From: Fusobacterium mortiferum ATCC 9817
GTDB lineage: Bacteria; Fusobacteriota; Fusobacteriia; Fusobacteriales; Fusobacteriaceae
Assembly: GCF_000158195.2 (NCBI RefSeq)
Contig: NZ_GL987991.1
Location: forward strand, 199,547-238,201
Direction: 5' to 3'
DNA: 38,655 nt
In this document: in pieces, positions 23,115-28,821 of the stretch
How positions within the stretch are numbered: the first letter of the stretch is position 1
Layout: each line of letters opens with the position of its first letter
Translations under genes and position numbers: made by a program
The notes under the pieces: generated by a model
What the model saw: only the letters and a program-made list of their open reading frames with translations
Database searches by the model: none
What the model was told of the DNA's origin: nothing

Positions 23115-23342
23115 TTGAATATTATTAATCAAGAAGAAGATATTTCTTTAAAAATTTCTTCTAAATTAGAATATTTAATGAAAATTAATAAAGTAAAAGC
23201 AAAAGACTTATCAGATTTTATTGGTATTACTGAGGTTAATTTTTCAAGAATCAGAAATCGTTTAAAAGAAGGAAAATTTCCAACTTTTACATTCATAGCT
23301 GGTGTTTCTAAATATTTTGATACAAATTTTTTTGAAAAATAA
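23115..23342 (+). CDS. Small XRE/Cro-like DNA-binding protein
   Basis: 75 residues, TTG start with TTGGAGG upstream. Helix-turn-helix at about 22-60: INKVKAKDLSDFIGITEVNF, SRIRNRLKEGKF. It is preceded and followed by copies of the same operator as the main repressor, so it may act as a Cro-type antagonist or be another regulated member of the immunity circuit. Confidence 0.72.
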   Translation: MNIINQEEDISLKISSKLEYLMKINKVKAKDLSDFIGITEVNFSRIRNRLKEGKFPTFTFIAGVSKYFDTNFFEK

Positions 23343-23359
23343 ACTCTGTAATTCAGAGT
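23343..23359. promoter_or_regulatory. Repressor operator, copy 5
   Basis: ACTCTGTAATTCAGAGT, perfect 6-bp arms, directly after the Cro-like stop codon. No clear promoter overlaps it. Confidence 0.7.
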
Positions 23360-23399
23360 AGAACATTGGGAATTTAATAGGTGTGATTGTGAATATAGC

Positions 23400-23428
23400 T
23401 TGATTTTTATCAAGACATAAGTTATACT
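23400..23428 (+). promoter_or_regulatory. Promoter of the secreted-protein gene
   Basis: TTGATT, 17-base spacer, TATACT. The palindrome CTTGATTTTTATCAAG (23399-23414) covers the -35 box and could be an operator. Confidence 0.65.
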
Positions 23429-23458
23429 TTTAGTAGTAAAATATGGGAGGGATAATTT

Positions 23459-23950
23459 ATGAAAAAGATAGTTATTGTTAGTTTTCTTTTAGTTACAACT
23501 TTATTACAAGCTGGATATTATAGAAAAGGAGAAAAACCAACAGATAGTTCTTCAGATAAACCAGTAGTTGTTGGAGGAGGTTTTTCTTTTAAAGGAGAGA
23601 AGGGAGAAGTTGCTTCTGAAAACAAAGCAAAAAAGGTTGAAGCAAGCTCAAATTTTCTTCATCCAATGGATTTTAAAAATACAGATGAGCAAAAACAACA
23701 AGTTATAAATTATATTAAAGTTCAAACTAAAAAATCGTTAGAAATGATAGATTCTTATAATAATATATTAGCAAGAGAAATGGAACAACAAGAATTAAAT
23801 AGCTTTAAAGCTCTTACTCAAGCTAAAGACAGACAAGTAATGGATAATCTAATAAAACAATTAAAAAGTATAAATAGTCTTAATTATATTTTATTGAAAG
23901 AAATGTATGACCAAGAAATGATGGCTAGTAGTCAAGAATTAACTTGGTAA
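23459..23950 (+). CDS. Secreted helical protein, unknown function
   Basis: 163 residues. Signal peptide 1-18 (KKIVIVSFLLVTTLLQAG), a serine/lysine-rich linker (about 20-75), and a helical C-terminal part (80-160) with two related segments: SLEMIDSYNNILAREMEQQE and LNYILLKEMYDQEM. TGGGAGGG precedes the ATG. It has its own promoter and terminator inside a cassette bounded by inverted repeats, typical of an independently expressed lysogenic gene. No family recognised. Confidence 0.68.
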   Translation: MKKIVIVSFLLVTTLLQAGYYRKGEKPTDSSSDKPVVVGGGFSFKGEKGEVASENKAKKVEASSNFLHPMDFKNTDEQKQQVINYIKVQTKKSLEMIDSYNNILAREMEQQELNSFKALTQAKDRQVMDNLIKQLKSINSLNYILLKEMYDQEMMASSQELTW

Positions 23951-23972
23951 AAAATTTAGTAGTTATATTTAG

Positions 23973-24005
23973 AATCACACCTATTAAAAGGGTGTGATTT
24001 TTTAT
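23973..24005 (+). terminator. Terminator of the secreted-protein gene
   Basis: AATCACACC pairs with GGTGTGATT around an AT loop, followed by a T run. Confidence 0.85.
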
Positions 24006-24025
24006 TGCCAAATAAAAGGAGGGAT

Positions 24026-24103
24026 ATGAAAGAGAAAAAAAGTATTGAATATCAAAAGGCCATAGAAAAGCTTGGAGTTGCTATTAAAAAGAAAAACTTT
24101 TAA
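24026..24103 (+). CDS. Tiny basic ORF (25 aa)
   Basis: MKEKKSIEYQKAIEKLGVAI plus KKKNF, after AAAAGGAGGG. Ends ten bases before the next gene; unknown product. Confidence 0.5.
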   Translation: MKEKKSIEYQKAIEKLGVAIKKKNF

Positions 24104-24113
24104 AGGAGGAATT

Positions 24114-24446
24114 ATGGAATTAAATGAAAAGAATTTAGATCCAATGAAATTTTCTTTTTCTTCAAGGTATAAAACAATTGAAGAGTTTATGGTTCTTAAT
24201 TCTATTCTTATTTCTTTATGCCAAGAAATACAGAAATTATATTATGAAGACTATGATTTTATGGATTTTATTTATGAAAGACAAAACACTTCTAAAGAAT
24301 ATAAAAAACAGTATTTCAAACAACTTCTTATAAAAAAATTAGAAATTGAAAAAGATATGCATGATATTTCAATAAAACTAGGTGTATTTCAAAAGTATAT
24401 TGCAGGAAAAGGCTGGAAATATTTTGATGATGTAGAAGACTTATAA
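24114..24446 (+). CDS. Helical prophage protein (110 aa)
   Basis: Start at ATG 24114 with AAGGAGG; the frame is open 14 codons further upstream, inside the previous ORF. Acidic/aromatic helices (IEEFMVLNSILISLCQEIQK, LYYEDYDFMDFIYERQ). No signal peptide. Converges with and overlaps the membrane protein gene on the other strand by six bases. No family recognised. Confidence 0.62.
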   Translation: MELNEKNLDPMKFSFSSRYKTIEEFMVLNSILISLCQEIQKLYYEDYDFMDFIYERQNTSKEYKKQYFKQLLIKKLEIEKDMHDISIKLGVFQKYIAGKGWKYFDDVEDL

Positions 24447-25034
24447 GTCACTTAATATTCCTCTGTCTTTATCATCAATATCATCAAATCTATCTTCTAG
24501 TTCATTGTTTAGATATTCTTTTAAATATTTTTTTAGAGGTAAGGAACTTTGAAGCAAGGATTTAAGCTTTATCTTTTTTATTGTAAATAATAAATCAATA
24601 TTTAGATTTATTTCATTACTAATTTCTTTAAAATTTTTTAACTCTTGGTCTTTAAATATAATAAATATTTTAGATACTATAAAAGGTTGTAAATAAAATG
24701 AACTTTTAAATAAAGGAAAAGTTTTATCTAAAGAAGTATGGGTATAATCTATTCCTATGGTTGATTCAGTTATTTGCCTTACTGGATTAAATTTATTCTT
24801 ACCTAAAGTTAAAAAAATATTATTTATATTTATTGGTTTTTCAGAAACTATATTTAAATATAAAATAAAACCTTTATCATAATGATTATATGTTTCACAA
24901 AATACTTTTAAATAATTTATTTTTTTATCATTATAAATTTTAATTAATCCTTTTATTAAAATAAAGAAAAAAGTACAAAGGTTAGTAATTATTAAAATAA
25001 TATCAAAAGTTGTTTTCGATTGAAAACTAATCAT
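24441..25034 (-). CDS. Membrane-anchored protein, unknown function
   Basis: 197 residues. One N-terminal membrane helix (about 9-29, TFDIILIITNLCTFFFILIK), then a soluble part of beta strands (about 40-150) and a charged C-terminal tail ending DDIDDKDRGILSDL. GGAGGGAT precedes the ATG. Single gene on the minus strand between extra genes; it could be an exclusion or defence factor by position, but nothing in the sequence proves this. Confidence 0.6.
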   Translation of the reverse strand: MISFQSKTTFDIILIITNLCTFFFILIKGLIKIYNDKKINYLKVFCETYNHYDKGFILYLNIVSEKPININNIFLTLGKNKFNPVRQITESTIGIDYTHTSLDKTFPLFKSSFYLQPFIVSKIFIIFKDQELKNFKEISNEINLNIDLLFTIKKIKLKSLLQSSLPLKKYLKEYLNNELEDRFDDIDDKDRGILSDL

Positions 25035-25104
25035 TTTTATCCCTCCTTTCCATAAATATTATAGGCAAATATATTATAACTTTTTGGAGGGATAAAAACA
25101 ATAA

Positions 25105-25135
25105 AAGAATAAATAGAGAGCTTTTATAGCTCTCT
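25105..25135 (-). terminator. Terminator after the 60-aa gene
   Basis: AGAGAGC pairs with GCTCTCT on the minus strand, followed by a T-rich stretch; overlaps the stop codon at 25134. Confidence 0.6.
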
Positions 25136-25316
25136 ACTCCACTACTATAAACTTAACAATATATTTAAGGTTTATCCAAATAGTATTGTTCTCAGTTTTA
25201 AATTCTATGAAGTCTTCTACTTGAGAAAGGATAGTTCCCTTATAAGTAGGAAACAAAGTTCCATTTTGAACTGTAATAAAAAGTGTTTTATCTTTGAATT
25301 TTTCAAATAAAGTCAT
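25134..25316 (-). CDS. Small beta-rich protein (60 aa)
   Basis: Start at ATG 25316 behind GGAGG; five more codons upstream are open. Sequence KTLFITVQNGTLFPTYKGTI, then EFKTENNTIWINLKYIVKFI suggests a small SH3/Sm-like barrel. No family assigned. Confidence 0.6.
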   Translation of the reverse strand: MTLFEKFKDKTLFITVQNGTLFPTYKGTILSQVEDFIEFKTENNTIWINLKYIVKFIVVE

Positions 25317-25387
25317 TATATCAACCTCCATATTTAGAGTATATATTATCGGAGGAATAAAGGCAAGTAGAAAAGAAAGGAGAACTA

Positions 25388-25546
25388 ATGAAGGAAAAGG
25401 AAAATGAATTAAAAAAATTTAAAACTTATGAGTTAGTTGAAGAACTTAACAAAAGAGAAGGAGTAGAAAAAATATATATAGAGCCATATCAAGAAAGTGA
25501 AATTAAAGTAGAAGGTCCTATGATTATTCTAAAAGTAATTGATTAA
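25388..25546 (+). CDS. Small acidic protein (52 aa)
   Basis: MKEKENELKKFKTYELVEEL leading to EKIYIEPYQESEIKVEGPMI and ILKVID. AAAGGAGAAC precedes the ATG. Unknown; its end overlaps the KTSC gene by four bases in convergent orientation. Confidence 0.55.
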   Translation: MKEKENELKKFKTYELVEELNKREGVEKIYIEPYQESEIKVEGPMIILKVID

Positions 25547-25758
25547 AGTTTTTTATATCTGTAATTTCCTTTTTTTATATAGGTATCCAAATATCTACCC
25601 ACAGAACTTGCAGATAATAAGCCATTATAATGTCTTTCAGGAACATTATAGTAAATATAAGTTGAGTTATTAAGAAATTTTACATACAGATTTTTATTTA
25701 TTTCATCATAACCAACTGAATGTACATTTGAAGAAGAAACTTTATGCATTGTTATCAT
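25543..25758 (-). CDS. KTSC-domain protein
   Basis: 71 residues from ATG 25758, with GGAG ten bases upstream (the frame is open 17 codons further). The KTSC domain covers nearly all: VSSSNVHSVGYDEINKNLYV, YIYYNVPERHYNGLLSASSV, GRYLDTYIKKGNYRY. KTSC is a small domain common in phages and fused to lysyl-tRNA synthetase; its biochemical role is not established. Confidence 0.85.
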   Translation of the reverse strand: MITMHKVSSSNVHSVGYDEINKNLYVKFLNNSTYIYYNVPERHYNGLLSASSVGRYLDTYIKKGNYRYKKL

Positions 25759-25846
25759 TATATCACTTACTCCTTTGGCTATTTTTCTACTCCACATAAA
25801 GTATATCATAAAAATAGCTCTCTTTGAAATAACTTATATACACGGA

Positions 25847-25860
25847 ACCGCACATGCGGT
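25847..25860. other. GC-rich palindrome before the tRNA pair
   Basis: ACCGCA-CA-TGCGGT, a perfect 6-bp stem six bases upstream of the tRNA, conspicuous in an AT-rich region. Could be a processing hairpin or a remnant of a tRNA arm. Confidence 0.45.
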
Positions 25861-25866
25861 ACTTAT

Positions 25867-25952
25867 GGAGATATTGCCTAATGGTATGGCGGTAGATTGC
25901 TAATCTACCGAGTTAATAGTTCTTATGGGTTCGAGTCCCATTATCTTCGCCA
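25867..25952 (+). tRNA. tRNA-Ser(GCU), class II
   Basis: Acceptor GGAGATA pairs with TATCTTC (one G-T), discriminator G and an encoded CCA. D arm GCC/GGC with AATGGTA loop; anticodon arm GTAGA-TTGCTAA-TCTAC, anticodon GCT; long variable arm; T arm ATGGG-TTCGAGT-CCCAT. 86 nt. It reads AGC/AGT codons. Phage-carried tRNAs are common; here it lies between lysogenic genes and the replication module. Confidence 0.88.
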
Positions 25953-25956
25953 TTAT

Positions 25957-26026
25957 GGGAATGTAGTTTAATGGAAAAACTTAAAAACTAAGGTTATAAA
26001 ATGTTGGTTCAAGTCCAGCCGTTCCC
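25957..26026 (+). pseudogene. Degenerate tRNA-like gene (glycine-type arms)
   Basis: Four bases after the tRNA-Ser. Acceptor GGGAATG pairs with CGTTCCC (one G-T), D arm GTTTAATGGAAAAAC, T arm GTTGG-TTCAAGT-CCAGC are all good and resemble tRNA-Gly. The anticodon region does not form a 5-bp stem with a seven-base loop carrying U33, and no CCA is encoded. 70 nt. Probably a decayed tRNA, or an RNA retained for its tRNA-like ends. Confidence 0.5.
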
Positions 26027-26083
26027 TTTTCATAAAACTTTCCCCCTGAATACAGTTGGCAGAGCTGTAAAACTGCCATAAAT

Positions 26084-26111
26084 AAAAAAAGACCCCGTAG
26101 GGTATGAGGTC
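26084..26111 (-). terminator. Terminator of the membrane-peptide toxin-like mRNA
   Basis: GACC(t/c)C pairs with GGGGTC on the minus strand, followed by seven T, five bases after the stop codon. Confidence 0.75.
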
Positions 26112-26115
26112 AGAA

Positions 26116-26223
26116 TTATCTGTACTTTCTCACTAACCATACAATAATGAGAATGAGTAATCCACCTAGAAGAATTACTCCACCATCAAGATTGATAGTT
26201 AGATTTTGAATTGTTACAGTCAT
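26116..26223 (-). CDS. Small membrane peptide, type I toxin-like (35 aa)
   Basis: MTVTIQNLTINLDGGVILLG then GLLILIIVWLVRKYR: a polar N-terminus, one membrane helix and a positively charged end, the layout of TxpA/Fst/holin-like type I toxins. GGAGGTACAG precedes the ATG. The mRNA is predicted to start near 26354 and end at 26084, leaving a leader of about 130 nt for a 35-codon gene, another feature of type I toxins. An antisense RNA partner is not convincingly visible. It could also be a small holin-like or signalling peptide. Confidence 0.6.
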   Translation of the reverse strand: MTVTIQNLTINLDGGVILLGGLLILIIVWLVRKYR

Positions 26224-26234
26224 TTCTGTACCTC

Positions 26235-26333
26235 CTTGATAAATTGTTTGTCTGCCTTGTTCAAGGGCAGAATAAAAGCTCTAATAAAAATATTAGAGCC
26301 TCCATTCTGAACTTAAACAAACAACTTATCAAG
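26235..26333 (-). other. Folded leader of the toxin-like mRNA
   Basis: CTTGATAAATTGTTTGT (26235-26251) and ACAAACAACTTATCAAG (26317-26333) pair over 17 positions with one mismatch. The left arm lies directly against the ribosome site AGGAGG, so the fold could hide it. Inside are further hairpins GCTCTAATA/TATTAGAGC and CTGCC/GGCAG; a 5'-end hairpin GTACC/GGTAC follows at 26333-26357. Confidence 0.7.
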
Positions 26334-26360
26334 TACCCATACGGGTTTCTAGGTACTTTA

Positions 26361-26389
26361 ATTATAACAAAATAATATCAAAAAGTCAA
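26361..26389 (-). promoter_or_regulatory. Promoter of the toxin-like mRNA
   Basis: Minus strand TTGACT (26384-26389), 17 bases, TATAAT (26361-26366). Confidence 0.75.
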
Positions 26390-26395
26390 AGATAG

Positions 26396-26496
26396 TTTTT
26401 ATTTTATATCTGTTCATCATTTCCAAGCCACTAGGTCATAAGGACTTAGGAAATGGTGGATATTTATAAAATAAAAATAAATGAGGACCTAGTGGC
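26396..26496. other. Nested inverted repeats with pseudoknot order before the replication gene
   Basis: Three complementary pairs: A TTTTTATTTTATA (26396-26408) with TATAAAATAAAAA (26465-26477); B CATCATTTCC (26415-26424) with GGAAATGGTG (26449-26458, one G-T); C GCCACTAGGTC (26427-26437) with GACCTAGTGGC (26486-26496). B nests in A, but C runs from the loop of B to beyond A, giving a pseudoknot. C can instead pair inside the B loop (CTAGGTC with GACTTAG). The ribosome site AGGAGG at 26511-26516 follows TTCCTC, which can cover it. Confidence 0.7.
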
Positions 26497-26520
26497 ATAG
26501 TTCCTCAAAGGAGGATAAAG

Positions 26521-27354
26521 ATGAGTAATAGTATTAAAGATGGAAGCTATATTAATATACAAAGTTTTATGGTTACAGAACTAGAACTAAAAGGAAATGA
26601 ACTTTTAGTTTATGCTATTATATATGGTTTTTCACAGACTAATGGAACATACTTCAGTGGAAGTACTCAATATCTAGCTGATTGGACTAATAGTACAAGG
26701 CAAGGAATAATGAAAAATTTAAAATCTTTAATAGATAAAGGGCTTATAGAAAAAGTTGGAGAAAATCAACAAGTAAATTATTATAAAGCTCTTAGACCTG
26801 TAAACAAAGTTAACCAGTCAACTGAGTTAACACGTAAACAAAGTTTACAGGGTGCTAAACAAAGTTTACAGGAAGAGGTAACTGAGTTTACAGGTACATG
26901 TAAACAAAGTTTACACAGTAATATATATAATAAACTAGATAATAATATAAATAATAATAGTAGTAGTGTTGATGAATCAACTCAACCACAACACCTTGAA
27001 GAAAAAGCTATTGAATTTAGAAATGATATTATAGAACTAAAAGACATCATAATAAATTCAACTGGAGAGAATCCACAAACAGTGGATATGGTATTTAAAC
27101 CTGTTATGTATAGGGATATAATAAAACCTTTACTTGCTAAGATAAAAGCTAGTAAGTTTTTAATGGGAGAAAAGGACATAAAACCTAAACTATATACTTT
27201 TGTTAGACAAGATAGAATCAATGAAATTTTAGCTGGACTTTATGATGACTTTGAAAAAAAGAAAACTGTTGAAGTAATACCTGTTGAAAATTTAAAAGAT
27301 AAAGCTAGAAGAGAAAAAGAGCAAGAAGAGTTTGAGAGAATGTTAGGATTATAA
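26521..27354 (+). CDS. Replication initiator with winged-helix N-terminus
   Basis: 277 residues. The N-terminal winged helix (about 10-90: KGNELLVYAIIYGFSQTNGT, YLADWTNSTRQGIMKNLKSL, IDKGLIEK) is that of phage replication initiators. The middle (about 90-150) is low-complexity and repeats KQSLQ because the DNA carries iterons. The C-terminal part (165-277) would contact the helicase loader encoded 13 bases downstream. AAAGGAGG precedes the ATG. The overall plan (DNA-binding end, origin inside the gene, loader next) matches lambda O/P. Confidence 0.78.
   Translation: MSNSIKDGSYINIQSFMVTELELKGNELLVYAIIYGFSQTNGTYFSGSTQYLADWTNSTRQGIMKNLKSLIDKGLIEKVGENQQVNYYKALRPVNKVNQSTELTRKQSLQGAKQSLQEEVTEFTGTCKQSLHSNIYNKLDNNINNNSSSVDESTQPQHLEEKAIEFRNDIIELKDIIINSTGENPQTVDMVFKPVMYRDIIKPLLAKIKASKFLMGEKDIKPKLYTFVRQDRINEILAGLYDDFEKKKTVEVIPVENLKDKARREKEQEEFERMLGL
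26799..26965. repeat. Iterons and AT-rich tract: probable phage replication origin
   Basis: Core GTAAACAAAGTTTAC (palindromic, centre AAA) occurs at 26834-26848 and 26900-26914, with TAAACAAAGTTTAC at 26856-26869 and a diverged copy TAAACAAAGTTAAC at 26801-26814. Two longer units also share AACTGAGTT(T/A)ACA. Directly downstream, 26918-26965 is almost only A and T (ATATATAATAAAC, AATAATATAAATAATAATAG), a likely unwinding element. The repeats lie inside the initiator gene, as in lambda. Confidence 0.75.
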
Positions 27355-27367
27355 AGGGGAATAAAAA

Positions 27368-28153
27368 ATGGAAATAATGGGAAATAAAGTGCCTGTATGT
27401 AAATATTGTGGAAAAGAATATATTGAGAATAAAGATATTCCAGCTAATTTTCCAGAGTTCATAAGAGAAGCTATGAGATATAGACCAGCTTGTAATTGTG
27501 AGGAAAAACAAGAGAAGAAAAGGAGAGAAGAGCAAGAGAAAGAAAGACAAAGACAATGCTTGATGAATAAAGTCAAGAGATATAAGGACATATCTGTTAT
27601 AGACAAAAAGTTCTTAGATAGCAGATTTGACAACGCAGATATGGCTGACAAGCATATGGCTATGGCAAAAAAATATGCTGAGAACTTTATCAAGTATGGA
27701 ACTGCTGAAGGAGGTATCTTGCTATATGGTGGAGTAGGAACAGGAAAAACATATGCTACTGCTTGTATTTGTAATGAACTAATGAGTAATGGAAAAACAG
27801 TATTAGTTATGAACTTAGGCTTATACTATTTGAAACTCAGAAGAGAATGGGCAGAGGCTGAGAATGATGTTCTTAACTATGTCAAGACTTGTGATTTGTT
27901 GGTTATAGATGACTTAGGAACTGAAAATGTATCAGAGTTTACAAAAGAAAAGATGTTCAACCTGATAGATACAAGATATAGAGCTAATAAACCTATGCTT
28001 ATAACAACTAACTTGACTCCAGATGAGATAAGAGAAAAACTTGGAAGTAGAATAGCAGATAGAATAGCTGGAAGTTGTCTTGAGTATGAAGTCAAAGGAG
28101 AATCTAAAAGAAAATTTGATAAAAAAGCATTTGCTGAATGGTTGACTGCTTAG
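27368..28153 (+). CDS. DnaC-like helicase loader ATPase
   Basis: 261 residues. An N-terminal cysteine cluster (CKYCG at 11-15, CNC at 42-44) can bind zinc; a charged helix follows (45-70). AAA+ core: P-loop LLYGGVGTGKTYA (119-131), Walker B LLVIDDLGTE, sensor LITTNLTPDEI and arginine finger-like GSRIADRIAG. It loads the replicative helicase onto the origin bound by the initiator upstream. GGGGAATAAAAA precedes the ATG. Confidence 0.88.
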   Translation: MEIMGNKVPVCKYCGKEYIENKDIPANFPEFIREAMRYRPACNCEEKQEKKRREEQEKERQRQCLMNKVKRYKDISVIDKKFLDSRFDNADMADKHMAMAKKYAENFIKYGTAEGGILLYGGVGTGKTYATACICNELMSNGKTVLVMNLGLYYLKLRREWAEAENDVLNYVKTCDLLVIDDLGTENVSEFTKEKMFNLIDTRYRANKPMLITTNLTPDEIREKLGSRIADRIAGSCLEYEVKGESKRKFDKKAFAEWLTA

Positions 28154-28164
28154 GGGAGGAATAT

Positions 28165-28440
28165 ATGATTAAATATAATCCAGAGATAGAGATCTTACTA
28201 AAAAATCAAAGTGCTGAAGTTAATAAGACAATAGTAATAGAGGAACTGACGGAGTTACAAAAAGAAATTTGCAAAGATTTAAGAGGGTACAATAGGAGAA
28301 TTGAAATCAAAGAAGAAATGGCAGATGTTTATATCTGCCTACAACTTCTGAAAGAGATTTATAACTTCTCTGATGAAGACCTTGAGAAAATGTATAAAAG
28401 AAAAATGATGAGGAACTTAGAGAGGATAGAGGTAGAGTAG
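28165..28440 (+). CDS. MazG-like nucleotide pyrophosphohydrolase
   Basis: 91 residues from ATG 28165 (GGGGAGGAATAT upstream; a longer frame starts inside the loader gene). All-alpha NTP-pyrophosphatase motifs: EELTELQKEICKDLRG and IKEEMADVYICLQLLKEIY, the EExxE...ExxD metal site. Phage MazG-like proteins hydrolyse nucleotides or alarmones during infection. Small single-domain form. Confidence 0.75.
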   Translation: MIKYNPEIEILLKNQSAEVNKTIVIEELTELQKEICKDLRGYNRRIEIKEEMADVYICLQLLKEIYNFSDEDLEKMYKRKMMRNLERIEVE

Positions 28441-28693
28441 ATGACAGATGAAGAGTTTGAAAATTTAAAAGCAGGAAAAATTTTTAAAATGGGAAAATAA
28501 AAAAATAATAGTAAAATTGGCAGAAACAGACACAAGTTGTAAAGGTTGTATATTTTACCATTCTAAAAATTATAGTGGGTCGTTATGTGTTGCATTAGAA
28601 AAAATCGGGGCTATACCCGAGTGTGATATACTATTCAGAAAAGACGGTAACAGCGTCGTATTTGTAGAGGTAGAAGATGAAAAAACAAAGTAA
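28441..28693 (+). pseudogene. Cysteine-containing small protein with frame break
   Basis: An N-terminal frame of 19 codons (MTDEEFENLKAGKIFKMGK, 28441-28500) stops in an A-rich tract. The +1 frame then continues for about 60 codons (KLAETDTSCKGCIFYHSK, SGSLCVALEKIGAIPECDIL, NSVVFVEVEDEKTK) to 28693, with CxxC and two further cysteines as in small phage zinc proteins. The second part has only TTG 28517 as a start and no ribosome site. Removing one A near 28497 would join the two. Base composition is less AT-rich than its neighbours. Confidence 0.5.
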
Positions 28694-28732
28694 GAAAAGA
28701 ATCTTAAGACTTCCAGTTAAAGAGGTGGTTAT

Positions 28733-28803
28733 ATGAAATTGGGTTAGGAATACTTGTACTTGTAAGTTTTTACTATGGGATAATACACCCCAAAAATAAA
28801 TAA
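28733..28803 (+). pseudogene. Tiny membrane peptide with one-base frame break
   Basis: GAGGTGG and ATG 28733 open a frame that stops after four codons. With one more A after the ATG it would read MKIGLGILVLVSFYYGIIHP plus KNK, a single membrane helix like the other tiny peptides in this prophage. Confidence 0.4.
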
Positions 28804-28821
28804 AAAATGAGAGGAGAAATT

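Larger units (their letters stand above)
23373..23988. repeat. 16-bp perfect inverted repeats flanking a one-gene cassette
   Basis: TTTAATAGGTGTGATT at 23373-23388 and its exact complement AATCACACCTATTAAA at 23973-23988. They enclose a promoter (TTGATT 23400-23405, 17 bases, TATACT 23423-23428), a gene for a secreted protein and its terminator, whose stem uses the right repeat. The left repeat lies upstream of the inferred start site, so the pair is not simply an mRNA stem. Confidence 0.7.

Noticed and set aside
26052-26080. A possible third tRNA (Tyr-like GTA)
   Set aside because: Only a D-arm/anticodon-loop-like stretch is present; acceptor and T arms are missing. Mentioned only as a remnant or as a weak promoter.
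26290-26360. Plus-strand antitoxin RNA for the membrane peptide, from a TTGTTC/TCTAAT promoter
   Set aside because: The -35 box is poor and the terminator lacks a proper T run; not strong enough to annotate.
19267-26914. CRISPR array
   Set aside because: Repeats in the window are either a single tandem duplication, operator palindromes or iterons with irregular spacing; no regular repeat-spacer series and no cas genes.
27305-27693. Minus-strand frames of 83 and 114 codons over the initiator/loader junction
   Set aside because: Hydrophobic low-complexity products that are complements of the charged helices of the sense genes; no ribosome sites.
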